In this document: positions 1 through 5,355 of the stretch, in pieces
Numbering within the stretch: the stretch's first letter is position 1
Layout: each line of letters starts with the position of its first letter
DNA from: Methanobacteriota archaeon
Lineage (GTDB): Archaea; Thermoplasmatota; Thermoplasmata; UBA10834
Direction of reading: 5' to 3'
DNA: 6,343 bases
Assembly: GCA_011391345.1 (NCBI GenBank)
Contig: JAABQR010000152.1
Location: 1 to 6,343, forward strand
Translations under genes and position numbers: made by a program
Notes under the pieces: model-generated
Database searches by the model: none
Seen by the model: the letters and a program-made list of their open reading frames with translations, nothing else
Told to the model about the DNA's origin: nothing

Positions 1-365
1 AGATTGGAGCTCTCCTCGACTATCTCCGGGCCTATGACACGCCGGGAGAAATCCTGAACCGTTCTTCTCAACTCGAATGGAATTCGGCCCTTGCTGCGTA
101 TCTCGATGACGTCATATCCTGTGACATATGATCCAACCAACTGCCTGAGGAGAGTTCTTGGATCCGTTGCCTGGGTCACTTCGACCCTCTTAACCAGCTT
201 CTCCGACTCCCGAGGGATGTGGGGGTCAACCGTGAGCGTGCCATCCCCAGTGACGCTCAGAGCTACTTGGTCGCCCTTCTTCAGCCCGCTGGCCTGAATC
301 CATCTCTTGGGGAGAGACACGACATAGGTGGAACCGCCTGTCTTCTGTATCTTCCTAGTCTCCAT
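1..365 (-). CDS. AbrB-PhoU type phosphate regulator, N-terminal part (3' end beyond left edge)
   Basis: Reading the minus strand from the ATG at 365 gives 121 uninterrupted codons that run off the window. The protein begins METRKIQKTGGSTYVVSLPK, followed by RWIQASGLKKGDQVAL. This is the swapped-hairpin AbrB/SpoVT DNA-binding fold (about residues 3-45), including the VSLPK and GLKKGD turns. The later part (from about residue 55) is predicted mostly helical and charged, as expected for the linker into a PhoU domain. Archaeal proteins starting this way are usually about 330 residues, annotated as phosphate uptake regulators with an AbrB domain followed by PhoU. The start is supported by GAGGTG five bases upstream. 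The gene is divergent from the pst operon across 325 bp, so autoregulation and control of pst are likely (inference). The PhoU half lies outside the window and is not seen directly. Confidence 0.85.
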   Translation of the reverse strand, partial: METRKIQKTGGSTYVVSLPKRWIQASGLKKGDQVALSVTGDGTLTVDPHIPRESEKLVKRVEVTQATDPRTLLRQLVGSYVTGYDVIEIRSKGRIPFELRRTVQDFSRRVIGPEIVEESSN

Positions 366-370
366 GTGAA

Positions 371-376
371 CACCTC
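371..376 (-). promoter_or_regulatory. Shine-Dalgarno site of the AbrB-PhoU gene
   Basis: On the minus strand GAGGTG lies five bases before the ATG at 365. It matches the archaeal 16S anti-Shine-Dalgarno sequence (GGAGGTGA complement) and fixes the start of this gene. Confidence 0.7.
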
Positions 377-438
377 AATGCTGGGCACTCCTCGGTTGTT
401 CTCAATACTCTGTGCGGGTTTCAGTCTTGTGTATGATT

Positions 439-460
439 CCTATATATATCTATATACTTG
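439..460. promoter_or_regulatory. TATA-rich promoter core, possibly bidirectional
   Basis: The tract CCTATATATATCTATATACT is the only strongly AT-rich, TATA-box-like stretch between the divergent genes. Archaeal transcription starts about 25-27 bp from the TATA centre. Rightward that predicts a start near 475, about 215 nt before pstS or 65 nt before the small ORF. Leftward it predicts a start near 421, about 55 nt before the AbrB-PhoU ATG. The tract is nearly symmetric and long enough for two TBP sites. I cannot identify the BRE elements that would set direction, so which gene or genes it drives is inferred. Confidence 0.55.
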
Positions 461-461
461 C

Positions 462-469
462 CCACGTGG
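462..469. promoter_or_regulatory. CCACGTGG palindrome, candidate operator
   Basis: This perfect 8-bp palindrome lies just downstream of the TATA tract, at about -13 to -6 relative to the predicted rightward start. A repressor bound there would block transcription. CCCACGT recurs at 513-519. No known binding motif is matched, so the operator role is only a suggestion. Confidence 0.25.
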
Positions 470-540
470 CACCATATGACAGTCGGCTCTACGCTGCGAA
501 CACTCTTGTGCACCCACGTCCACTCTCCGGATGAAGAGAG

Positions 541-657
541 ATGAGACGAATGGAATTGGAACCATTGACAGAGCAACAGACGCAGATGGACCTAGAAGGC
601 AGGAAACTCTTCGACGACGTCCCCGAAGACCTTTCTGCCGAGCTGCAATCGAAGTGA
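541..657 (+). CDS. Possible small acidic protein, 38 aa, in the pstS leader
   Basis: An ATG at 541 opens a 38-codon frame ending in TGA at 655-657, 33 nt before pstS. The protein is acidic (10 Asp/Glu against 5 Lys/Arg), has no membrane segment or cysteine, and is not recognised as any family. A weak GGATGA lies six bases before the start, and an in-frame TGA at 532 rules out a longer form. About 63% of its codons end in G or C, which is compatible with coding but not decisive. It could be a small first cistron of the pst transcript, a leader peptide, the remnant of a longer gene, or chance. The long TATA-to-pstS distance is the main reason to keep it. Confidence 0.3.
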   Translation: MRRMELEPLTEQQTQMDLEGRKLFDDVPEDLSAELQSK

Positions 658-690
658 GACAGTGGGCGTGAAACTGAGAGAGATGATAAC

Positions 691-1860
691 ATGAACGAGG
701 TTGAGAAAGACACTAGCCAAGAAGGGAAACGGTCGATTGTGATGCCTCACAAAGGGGGCAACAGAATGATGTACGTAGTCGTTGCGATTGCAGTGGTGGC
801 GATAATCATAGTCGCCGCTTTTGCGACAGGCATCCTGTCGACGGGATCAAAGGAGAGCGTAACACTCACAGGTGCGGGCGCGACATTCCCGATGCCGCTG
901 ATACTCAAGTGGGCCGATGAATACTACAACACGACCGATGGCGGCGTGAAAGTGAATTATGGCGGGGGCGGCAGCGGTGCAGGCATCACGCAGATAGAGG
1001 AGATGCAGGTCGACTTCGCAGGCACTGATGCACCTCTGAGCGCGGCCGACTCCTCCACGTACGGTCTCGTGCACATACCTGAGACCCTCGGAGCCGTTGT
1101 GGTCGCGTTCAACCTTCCAGATGTGAGCGGGTTGAAGCTGGATGGCGACACGACCGCGAAGATCTTCATGAAGAACATAACGACCTGGAACGACCCAGCC
1201 ATAGCTGAACTCAACCCTGGAGTCTCACTCCCGGACGAGTCGATCGCGACCGTCGTCAGGTCGGACTCTTCGGGGACCACCTTCGTCTTCACTGGATACC
1301 TGGCGATCGTGAGTTCGGAGTTCGATGAGTTGTACGGCCAGGGCAAGACGGTAGCATGGCCAGATGGCACGCTCGCACAATCTGGCAACTCCGGTGTCGC
1401 GCAGGCCGTCCAGGGAACGAGCTATTCGGTGGGCTATATCGAGCTCGCGTACGCTCTCGAGAACGACATCTCCTTCGCGCAGATGGAGAACCACGACGGA
1501 GAGTTCGTGACCGCTTCGCTTGAAACCACGGCTGCCGCAGCCGCTGCAGCCGTCCCGATATTGCCAGCCGGAGACGGCGACTGGTCAGGGGTGCACGTGC
1601 TCGACGCACCAGGTGTGGACTCATACCCTATCGTGACCTTCACGTACATCCTGATCTACAAGGAGCTGTACAACGAGGACACGAAGATGAACAAGACCGC
1701 GGCCGAGGCGCTCCTCGACTTCCTATGGTGGGCGGTGCATGATGACGGACAGGCGTTCGCAAGCCCGTTGCAGTACGCTCCGCTACCAGACGCGGTCGTC
1801 GAGCTGAACGAGGAGACACTACGGTCCATAACCTACGAGGGCGAGCCCCTGATCGATTGA
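691..1860 (+). CDS. pstS: Phosphate ABC transporter substrate-binding protein PstS
   Basis: This extracytoplasmic protein binds inorganic phosphate and hands it to the PstCA channel. Its 389 residues show a charged 26-residue N-terminal tail, one hydrophobic helix (about 28-49), then the binding-protein fold. Phosphate-site motifs match PstS: GAGATFP (61-67), SGAGITQIEEMQVDFAGTDA (95-114) with Ser95 and Asp113, and RSDSSGTTFVF (190-200) with Arg190, Ser194, Gly195 and Thr196. The SYPIVTFTY segment (311-319) near the C-terminus also fits. There is no cysteine anywhere, so lipoprotein anchoring is excluded. The helix probably acts as an uncleaved membrane anchor, though cleavage near residue 50 is possible. 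The start is supported by AGATGAT three bases upstream; Met18 and Met26 are less likely because they lack such a site. A run of seven alanines (281-287) is encoded by mixed GCN codons. It is the first main gene of the operon. Confidence 0.95.
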   Translation: MNEVEKDTSQEGKRSIVMPHKGGNRMMYVVVAIAVVAIIIVAAFATGILSTGSKESVTLTGAGATFPMPLILKWADEYYNTTDGGVKVNYGGGGSGAGITQIEEMQVDFAGTDAPLSAADSSTYGLVHIPETLGAVVVAFNLPDVSGLKLDGDTTAKIFMKNITTWNDPAIAELNPGVSLPDESIATVVRSDSSGTTFVFTGYLAIVSSEFDELYGQGKTVAWPDGTLAQSGNSGVAQAVQGTSYSVGYIELAYALENDISFAQMENHDGEFVTASLETTAAAAAAAVPILPAGDGDWSGVHVLDAPGVDSYPIVTFTYILIYKELYNEDTKMNKTAAEALLDFLWWAVHDDGQAFASPLQYAPLPDAVVELNEETLRSITYEGEPLID

Positions 1861-1867
1861 ACGAGCA

Positions 1868-1899
1868 AAACCCACCCAAACCCTTTGGTGAAAACCCTT
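1868..1899 (+). repeat. Three AAACCC repeats between pstS and pstC
   Basis: AAACCC occurs at 1868-1873, 1878-1883 and 1892-1897; the last two extend to AAACCCTT. The outer copies flank the hairpin at 1873-1890 and the middle copy forms part of its stem and loop. The repeats are short and no function is known. Confidence 0.3.
1873..1890 (+). other. Hairpin in the pstS-pstC gap
   Basis: CACCCAAA and TTTGGTG pair into a 7-bp stem with one bulged C and a CCC loop, 12 nt after the pstS stop. Its position suits an RNA element that protects or separates the pstS part of the message, but no T-tract follows. Function is inferred from position only. Confidence 0.35.
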
Positions 1900-1952
1900 G
1901 CCAGCGGGACTAGGACCCCGATGGACCGAGGGATGCGAGACGGGCGAGAGAG

Positions 1953-2915
1953 ATGCGGTTGACCGGGAAGCTAGGAAGCGGACGAAAGAGCAGAGCCTCC
2001 TTCGAAGACAAGCTGTTCAAGTACACAACAATGGGAGTGGCAGCCTTCGTGCTGGCACTCCTCTGGGGACTCGTGGTCAAACTCCTCTTCGACGCGCAGA
2101 TGTCGATAGAGACATTCGGCTTCGAGTTCCTGACGAGCGATATCTGGAACCCGAACAAGGACCTCTACACCGCCCTTCCATTCATATTCGGCACCTTGAT
2201 GACCGCGGCAGTCGGGATCGGGATCGGGGTCCCGATCAGCATAGGCATCGCAATCTACCTGTCAGAACTGGCTCCCGCATGGATACGTGAGCCTCTCTCG
2301 TTCCTGATCGAGCTCTTGGCCGCGGTTCCCAGCGTCATCTACGGCCTTTGGGCGATCTACACTCTGAGACCCATCCTGACAGGCACCGTCGAACCGGCCC
2401 TCATGGATGTCCTAGGCTGGACGCCGCTCTTCGAGGGCGCGTCTTTCGGGATCGACAAGCTCGCTGCGGGCATCATACTCGCTGTCATGATTATCCCGAC
2501 CGTCGCCTCGGTGTCCAAGGAGAGCATGATGGCGGTGCCGGACTCGCAGAGGGAGGCGGCTCTCAGCCTCGGTGCCACCAAGTACGAATCTACACGGATG
2601 GCAGTCCTCAGCTACGCCCGGTCGGGCATATTCGGGGCCGCGATACTCGGGCTCGGGAGGGCCGTGGGCGAGACAATGGCGGTCACGATGACTATCGGGA
2701 ATGCGAACCTGATCTCGTGGTCCTTGCTTGACCCTGGTCAGACCATGGCCAGCGTCATCGCGAACAACTGGGGCGAGGCTGACGGGCTCATGCTCTCCGC
2801 CCTGGTGGAGATAGGCGTCGTGCTGTTCATTGTCGCGCTTGTGATAAACGTCTTCGCACGCCTGATGCTGGGGCGATTGATGAAGGCAGTTCCTATGACC
2901 GGAGGGGGACTGTGA
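1953..2915 (+). CDS. pstC: Phosphate ABC transporter permease PstC
   Basis: PstC is one of two membrane subunits that form the phosphate channel with PstA. The 320-residue protein has a cytoplasmic basic N-terminus, then about six hydrophobic segments near 27-46, 76-103, 114-137, 168-188, 225-248 and 283-305. The ABC-permease coupling loop (EAA motif) reads EAALSLGATKYES from residue 201 and contacts the ATPase. It is followed by the RAVGETMAV segment (236-244) typical of PstC/PstA. The loop NPNKDLYTALPFIFGT (67-81) before the second helix also fits the family. ATG 1953 is the first start after an in-frame TAG at 1911; only a weak purine-rich GAGAGAG precedes it. It lies 92 nt after pstS and its TGA overlaps the pstA start. 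Length is normal for the family. Confidence 0.95.
   Translation: MRLTGKLGSGRKSRASFEDKLFKYTTMGVAAFVLALLWGLVVKLLFDAQMSIETFGFEFLTSDIWNPNKDLYTALPFIFGTLMTAAVGIGIGVPISIGIAIYLSELAPAWIREPLSFLIELLAAVPSVIYGLWAIYTLRPILTGTVEPALMDVLGWTPLFEGASFGIDKLAAGIILAVMIIPTVASVSKESMMAVPDSQREAALSLGATKYESTRMAVLSYARSGIFGAAILGLGRAVGETMAVTMTIGNANLISWSLLDPGQTMASVIANNWGEADGLMLSALVEIGVVLFIVALVINVFARLMLGRLMKAVPMTGGGL
2901..2908 (+). promoter_or_regulatory. Shine-Dalgarno site of pstA
   Basis: GGAGGGGG lies three bases before the GTG at 2912, inside the end of pstC. It supports GTG as the pstA start and translation coupled to pstC. Confidence 0.65.
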
Positions 2916-3796
2916 AGAGCCATAATGCCCGGAAGTGGAGGAACAGAATCGCTTCCCTGCTCGCTCTCGGGTGTGTCCTAGTGGCCCTTGTCCCCCTCGT
3001 CTCGATCCTCATCGAGGTCGTCAGCCGTGGAGCGCCTGCCATCGACTGGGCATTCTTGACCGAGCGGACCAAGAGTGCGGGGACCCCAGACTCCGGCATC
3101 GGTAACGCGATACTTGGGTCCATCCTGCTCGTCGGCTGGGGAAGCCTCATAGGGCTGCCCCTCGGCATACTGACCGGAGTGTATGTGTCCGAATACGGTG
3201 ACAACTCGTTCGGAAGGACCGCACGGTTCTTCAACGACGTGCTCGCGAACTTTCCATCCATCGTCATCGGGCTCTTCGCGTACTCCCTGATCGTGACGGT
3301 GGTGGGGTTCTCGCTGATCTCAGGGGCGTTCGCTCTAGGGATTATCATGATACCGATAGTGGCGAACACCACTGAGGAGGCGCTCAGGATGGTCCCGAAC
3401 TCGCTGAGGGAGGCTTCTCTCGCGCTGGGCGTGCCGAGATGGAAGACCGTTCTCAAGGTCATCATATCCAACGGCAGGTCAGGCCTGGTGACAGGCGCAC
3501 TCCTAGCGATTGCTAGGGTCGCGGGGGAGACCGCGCCCTTGATACTCACATCGTTCGGGAACAGCTTCTGGGAGACCGGGCTCACCGAGCCCGTGGCGGC
3601 GCTGCCCCTGGTTATATTCAGGAACGCCATGTCACCGTACGCGGACCTGCAGGAGCAGGCCTGGGGGGCCGCACTGATCCTCATCACGATGGTCCTTTCC
3701 CTGAATGTGATCGTGAGACTGATCACGAGGAAGAGGTTCAAAGTAGCCAAGGCGGTGAAGAAGACATGGAAGGAAAGATTGTCACTGAGCGGTTGA
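2912..3796 (+). CDS. pstA: Phosphate ABC transporter permease PstA
   Basis: PstA is the second channel subunit of the phosphate importer. The 294-residue protein has hydrophobic segments near 13-36, 65-92, 112-133, 136-152, 191-213 and 250-271. The EAA coupling loop reads EASLALGVPRWKT (167-179), and RVAGETAPLILT follows at 202-213, a hallmark of PstA. The segment NDVLANFPSIVIGLFAY (108-124) and the late LPLVIF (231-236) are also typical. Translation begins at a GTG that overlaps the pstC stop in GTGA, with a strong ribosome-binding site just upstream. The gene ends 31 nt inside pstB, so the basic C-terminal tail (KRFKVAKAVKKTWKERLSLSG region) is partly encoded by DNA shared with pstB. Length is normal. 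Confidence 0.95.
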   Translation: MKSHNARKWRNRIASLLALGCVLVALVPLVSILIEVVSRGAPAIDWAFLTERTKSAGTPDSGIGNAILGSILLVGWGSLIGLPLGILTGVYVSEYGDNSFGRTARFFNDVLANFPSIVIGLFAYSLIVTVVGFSLISGAFALGIIMIPIVANTTEEALRMVPNSLREASLALGVPRWKTVLKVIISNGRSGLVTGALLAIARVAGETAPLILTSFGNSFWETGLTEPVAALPLVIFRNAMSPYADLQEQAWGAALILITMVLSLNVIVRLITRKRFKVAKAVKKTWKERLSLSG

Positions 3797-4524
3797 ACGC
3801 GTTCTTCGGGGAAGTCCACGCGGTCAAGAACGTCAACATGGCCATCCCGGCGAACGCCATCACAGCGATCATAGGTCCGTCCGGATGTGGCAAGTCCACG
3901 CTGATAAGGTGCGTGAACAGGATGCACGAGGTCGTCCGAGGCGCAAAGGCGACGGGGAAGGTGTACCTCGACGGCGAGGACATCTATGACCCTGAAACGG
4001 ACCCGGTGGAGGTCAGGCGGAAGGTCGGCATGGTGTTCCAGAAACCCAACCCGTTCCCGACCATGACCATATACGACAACGCTGTAGCTGGCCTGAGGTT
4101 GAACGGCGAGAAGGACTGGAGCAAGCTTGACGGCGCTGCCGAGGACAGCCTGAGGCTGGCGGCCCTCTGGGACGAAGTGAAGGACAACCTGGGCGCCTCG
4201 GGCGTGAGCATATCCGGAGGGCAGCAGCAGAGGCTCTGCATCGCGAGGGCTTTGGCCGTGCAGCCAGAAGTGTTGCTGCTGGACGAGCCGTGTTCCGCCC
4301 TGGACCCTATCGCGACCGCCAAGATCGAGGACCTCCTGTTCGACCTGAAGGACCGTTACACGATTGCGATCGTCACTCACAACATGCAGCAGGCCGCGAG
4401 GATCGCGGACTTCACAGCATTCATGTATCTGGGCGAGCTCATTGAGTTCGGGGAGACCAAGAGACTGTTCGAGAACCCGGAAGAGGAGCTCACGGAGAAA
4501 TACATCACAGGGAGGTTTGGTTGA
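3766..4524 (+). CDS. pstB: Phosphate ABC transporter ATP-binding protein PstB
   Basis: PstB is the ATPase that powers phosphate import from the cytoplasmic face of PstCA. All nucleotide-binding elements are intact in the 252 residues: A-loop aromatic Phe14, Walker A GPSGCGKST (37-45), Q-loop Gln92 in FQKPNPFP, signature SGGQQQR (150-156), Walker B LLLDEP (170-175) with catalytic Glu174, D-loop SALD (177-180) and switch His205. The combinations FQKPNPFP and LLDEPCSALDP are specific to PstB among ABC ATPases. GGTGA (3754-3758) lies seven bases before the ATG, supporting this start and hence a 31-nt overlap with pstA. Its TGA ends one base before the phoU ATG. Length matches the family (about 250-260). 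Confidence 0.97.
   Translation: MEGKIVTERLNAFFGEVHAVKNVNMAIPANAITAIIGPSGCGKSTLIRCVNRMHEVVRGAKATGKVYLDGEDIYDPETDPVEVRRKVGMVFQKPNPFPTMTIYDNAVAGLRLNGEKDWSKLDGAAEDSLRLAALWDEVKDNLGASGVSISGGQQQRLCIARALAVQPEVLLLDEPCSALDPIATAKIEDLLFDLKDRYTIAIVTHNMQQAARIADFTAFMYLGELIEFGETKRLFENPEEELTEKYITGRFG
4511..4516 (+). promoter_or_regulatory. Shine-Dalgarno site of phoU
   Basis: GGAGGT within the last codons of pstB lies nine bases before the ATG at 4526. It selects this start over an upstream in-frame ATG at 4364 inside pstB. Confidence 0.65.
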
Positions 4525-4525
4525 G

Positions 4526-5182
4526 ATGAGTCCGAGAAAGGCATACATGACCGAGCTCGCAGAACTCGACGAGCTCGTGTCTCTCATGGCGAACAAGACG
4601 AGCGAGGCCATCGAGCTGGCCGTCAGGTCGTTCGAGAGGCTCGACATGCAGTTCGTGGACAAGGTCGAGAGGCTGGACAAGGAACTCTACGACCTGAACA
4701 TCGACATCGAGAAGAGGTGCCTAGAGATCATCGCGCTGCAGTCGCCAGTGGCCAAGGACCTCAGGGCCATAGGGACATACCTGAAGGTCATCACCGACTT
4801 CGATCGGATAGGGAGGTATGCGAAGGACATCGCGGAGGTCACGGCTCACTCCGTGGAGAGGTCTCACTTCAAACCCCTCGTGAGCATACCGCACATGGCC
4901 AACATGGCAGAGGAGATGGTCGACCTGTCGGTGAAGGCCTTCCTCGAGAGGGACATCGCGCCGACGAAGCAGGTCTTCGAGCTGGAGGACAAGGTGGATT
5001 CGCTGTACGACGAGATCTTCAGGGAGGTCATCACATACATGATGGAGGACTCGAAGAAGATCGGAGCCGGCATGAACTACACGCTCGTCGCCAGGTACCT
5101 CGAGAGGATAGGGGACCACGCGTGCAACATCTCCGAGCGAGTGATATACATGGTCACCGGCGAGAGGGTCGTCAAAGAATAG
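4526..5182 (+). CDS. phoU: Phosphate signalling/transport modulator PhoU
   Basis: PhoU is a cytoplasmic helical protein that restrains the Pst transporter and its signalling when phosphate is plentiful. The 218-residue product consists of two three-helix bundles, the usual PhoU length and fold. The first bundle carries LQSPVAKDLRAIGTYLKVIT (71-90) followed by DFDRIGRYAKDIAE (91-104). The second carries NYTLVARYLERIGDHACNISE (from residue 184), which holds an intact ExxxD metal-binding motif (Glu193, Asp197). In the first bundle the equivalent of the second acid is Arg97, so that metal site looks weakened. The frame is open further upstream into pstB, but that extension is Ser/Arg-rich and out of character, so ATG 4526 is chosen. 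The gene follows pstB by one base and closes the operon. Confidence 0.93.
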   Translation: MSPRKAYMTELAELDELVSLMANKTSEAIELAVRSFERLDMQFVDKVERLDKELYDLNIDIEKRCLEIIALQSPVAKDLRAIGTYLKVITDFDRIGRYAKDIAEVTAHSVERSHFKPLVSIPHMANMAEEMVDLSVKAFLERDIAPTKQVFELEDKVDSLYDEIFREVITYMMEDSKKIGAGMNYTLVARYLERIGDHACNISERVIYMVTGERVVKE

Positions 5183-5183
5183 A

Positions 5184-5217
5184 CCACCCGCACAGATATC
5201 AACCCACTACGGGGTGG
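5184..5217 (+). other. Possible hairpin just after phoU
   Basis: CCACCC (5184-5189) is complementary to GGGTGG (5212-5217), giving a 6-bp GC-rich stem with a 22-nt loop directly after the phoU stop. It could stabilise the transcript end. No U-tract follows, so I do not call it a terminator. Confidence 0.25.
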
Positions 5218-5270
5218 CCCGGACATTAATTCGCATCATTCACACAGTGAAGTGCGAGGGCCCGGACATT
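5216..5270. repeat. 12-bp direct repeats GGCCCGGACATT flanking a hairpin
   Basis: GGCCCGGACATT occurs exactly at 5216-5227 and 5259-5270, with 31 bp between the copies. A third partial copy, CCCGGA, lies at 5273-5278. The intervening segment holds a hairpin (5232-5256). The region lies between convergent phoU and fic. It could be a regulatory or RNA element or the trace of a small insertion; function is unknown. Confidence 0.45.
5232..5256. other. Hairpin between the direct repeats
   Basis: TTCAC (5239-5243) and GTGAA (5247-5251) form a stem around the loop ACA. CGCA (5232-5235) and TGCG (5253-5256) extend it across an internal loop. It can form in a transcript from either strand, so it could mark the 3' end of pst or fic mRNA. 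No T-run accompanies it. Confidence 0.35.
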
Positions 5271-5306
5271 GACCCGGAATCTACCAGTGTTCAAAGGTCC
5301 GAGCTT

Positions 5307-5330
5307 GAAGATCCAAAGCGGGATTCTTTG
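5307..5330. other. Weak hairpin near the fic 3' end
   Basis: AAGATCC (5308-5314) can pair with GGATTCTT (5321-5328) with one bulged T. A competing stem, CAAAG (5314-5318) with CTTTG (5326-5330), overlaps it. It sits about 25 bp beyond the fic stop and could help end fic transcription. The evidence is only base complementarity. Confidence 0.2.
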
Positions 5331-5355
5331 ACGGTAAGAAATGACCTGGGCGGCA

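Larger units (their letters stand above)
366..690. other. Divergent intergenic region between regulator and pst operon
   Basis: These 325 bp separate the divergent AbrB-PhoU and pstS genes. They contain the regulator's ribosome-binding site (371-376), a TATA-rich tract (441-456), the palindromes CCACGTGG (462-469) and CATATG (473-478), a second CCCACGT (513-519) and a possible 38-codon ORF (541-657). No other AT-rich promoter-like stretch is visible between 480 and 690. The pstS transcript therefore probably carries an unusually long leader of roughly 215 nt. Confidence 0.6.

Noticed and set aside
91..479. Plus-strand ORFs at 91-297 and 219-479
   Set aside because: They lie opposite the AbrB-PhoU gene and its promoter region, and their products show no domain or sensible composition.
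531..671. Arg-rich 46-codon ORF overlapping the 38-codon small ORF
   Set aside because: It is out of frame with the 541-657 ORF, has many clustered arginines typical of a shadow frame, and lacks a ribosome-binding site.
1531..1551. Run of seven alanine codons in pstS
   Set aside because: The codons are mixed GCT/GCC/GCA, so this is not a slippage repeat. Alanine-rich stretches occur in PstS proteins at this region.
1898..2290. Plus-strand ORF across the start of pstC
   Set aside because: It is the wrong frame of pstC. The true frame gives clear membrane segments and the EAA loop.
4364..4525. Upstream extension of phoU starting at ATG 4364
   Set aside because: The extra 54 residues overlap pstB, are Ser/Arg-rich and unlike PhoU. 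The ATG at 4526 has a GGAGGT site and gives the normal PhoU length.
2893..4680. A 595-codon open frame on the minus strand opposite pstA, pstB and phoU
   Set aside because: The plus strand encodes three well-recognised proteins here. The antisense translation is Ser/Arg/Leu-rich without recognisable motifs, and such frames are common opposite GC-rich genes.
4717..5229. Plus-strand 170-codon ORF within phoU
   Set aside because: It is a Gly/Arg/His-rich shadow frame; the PhoU frame is clearly the coding one.
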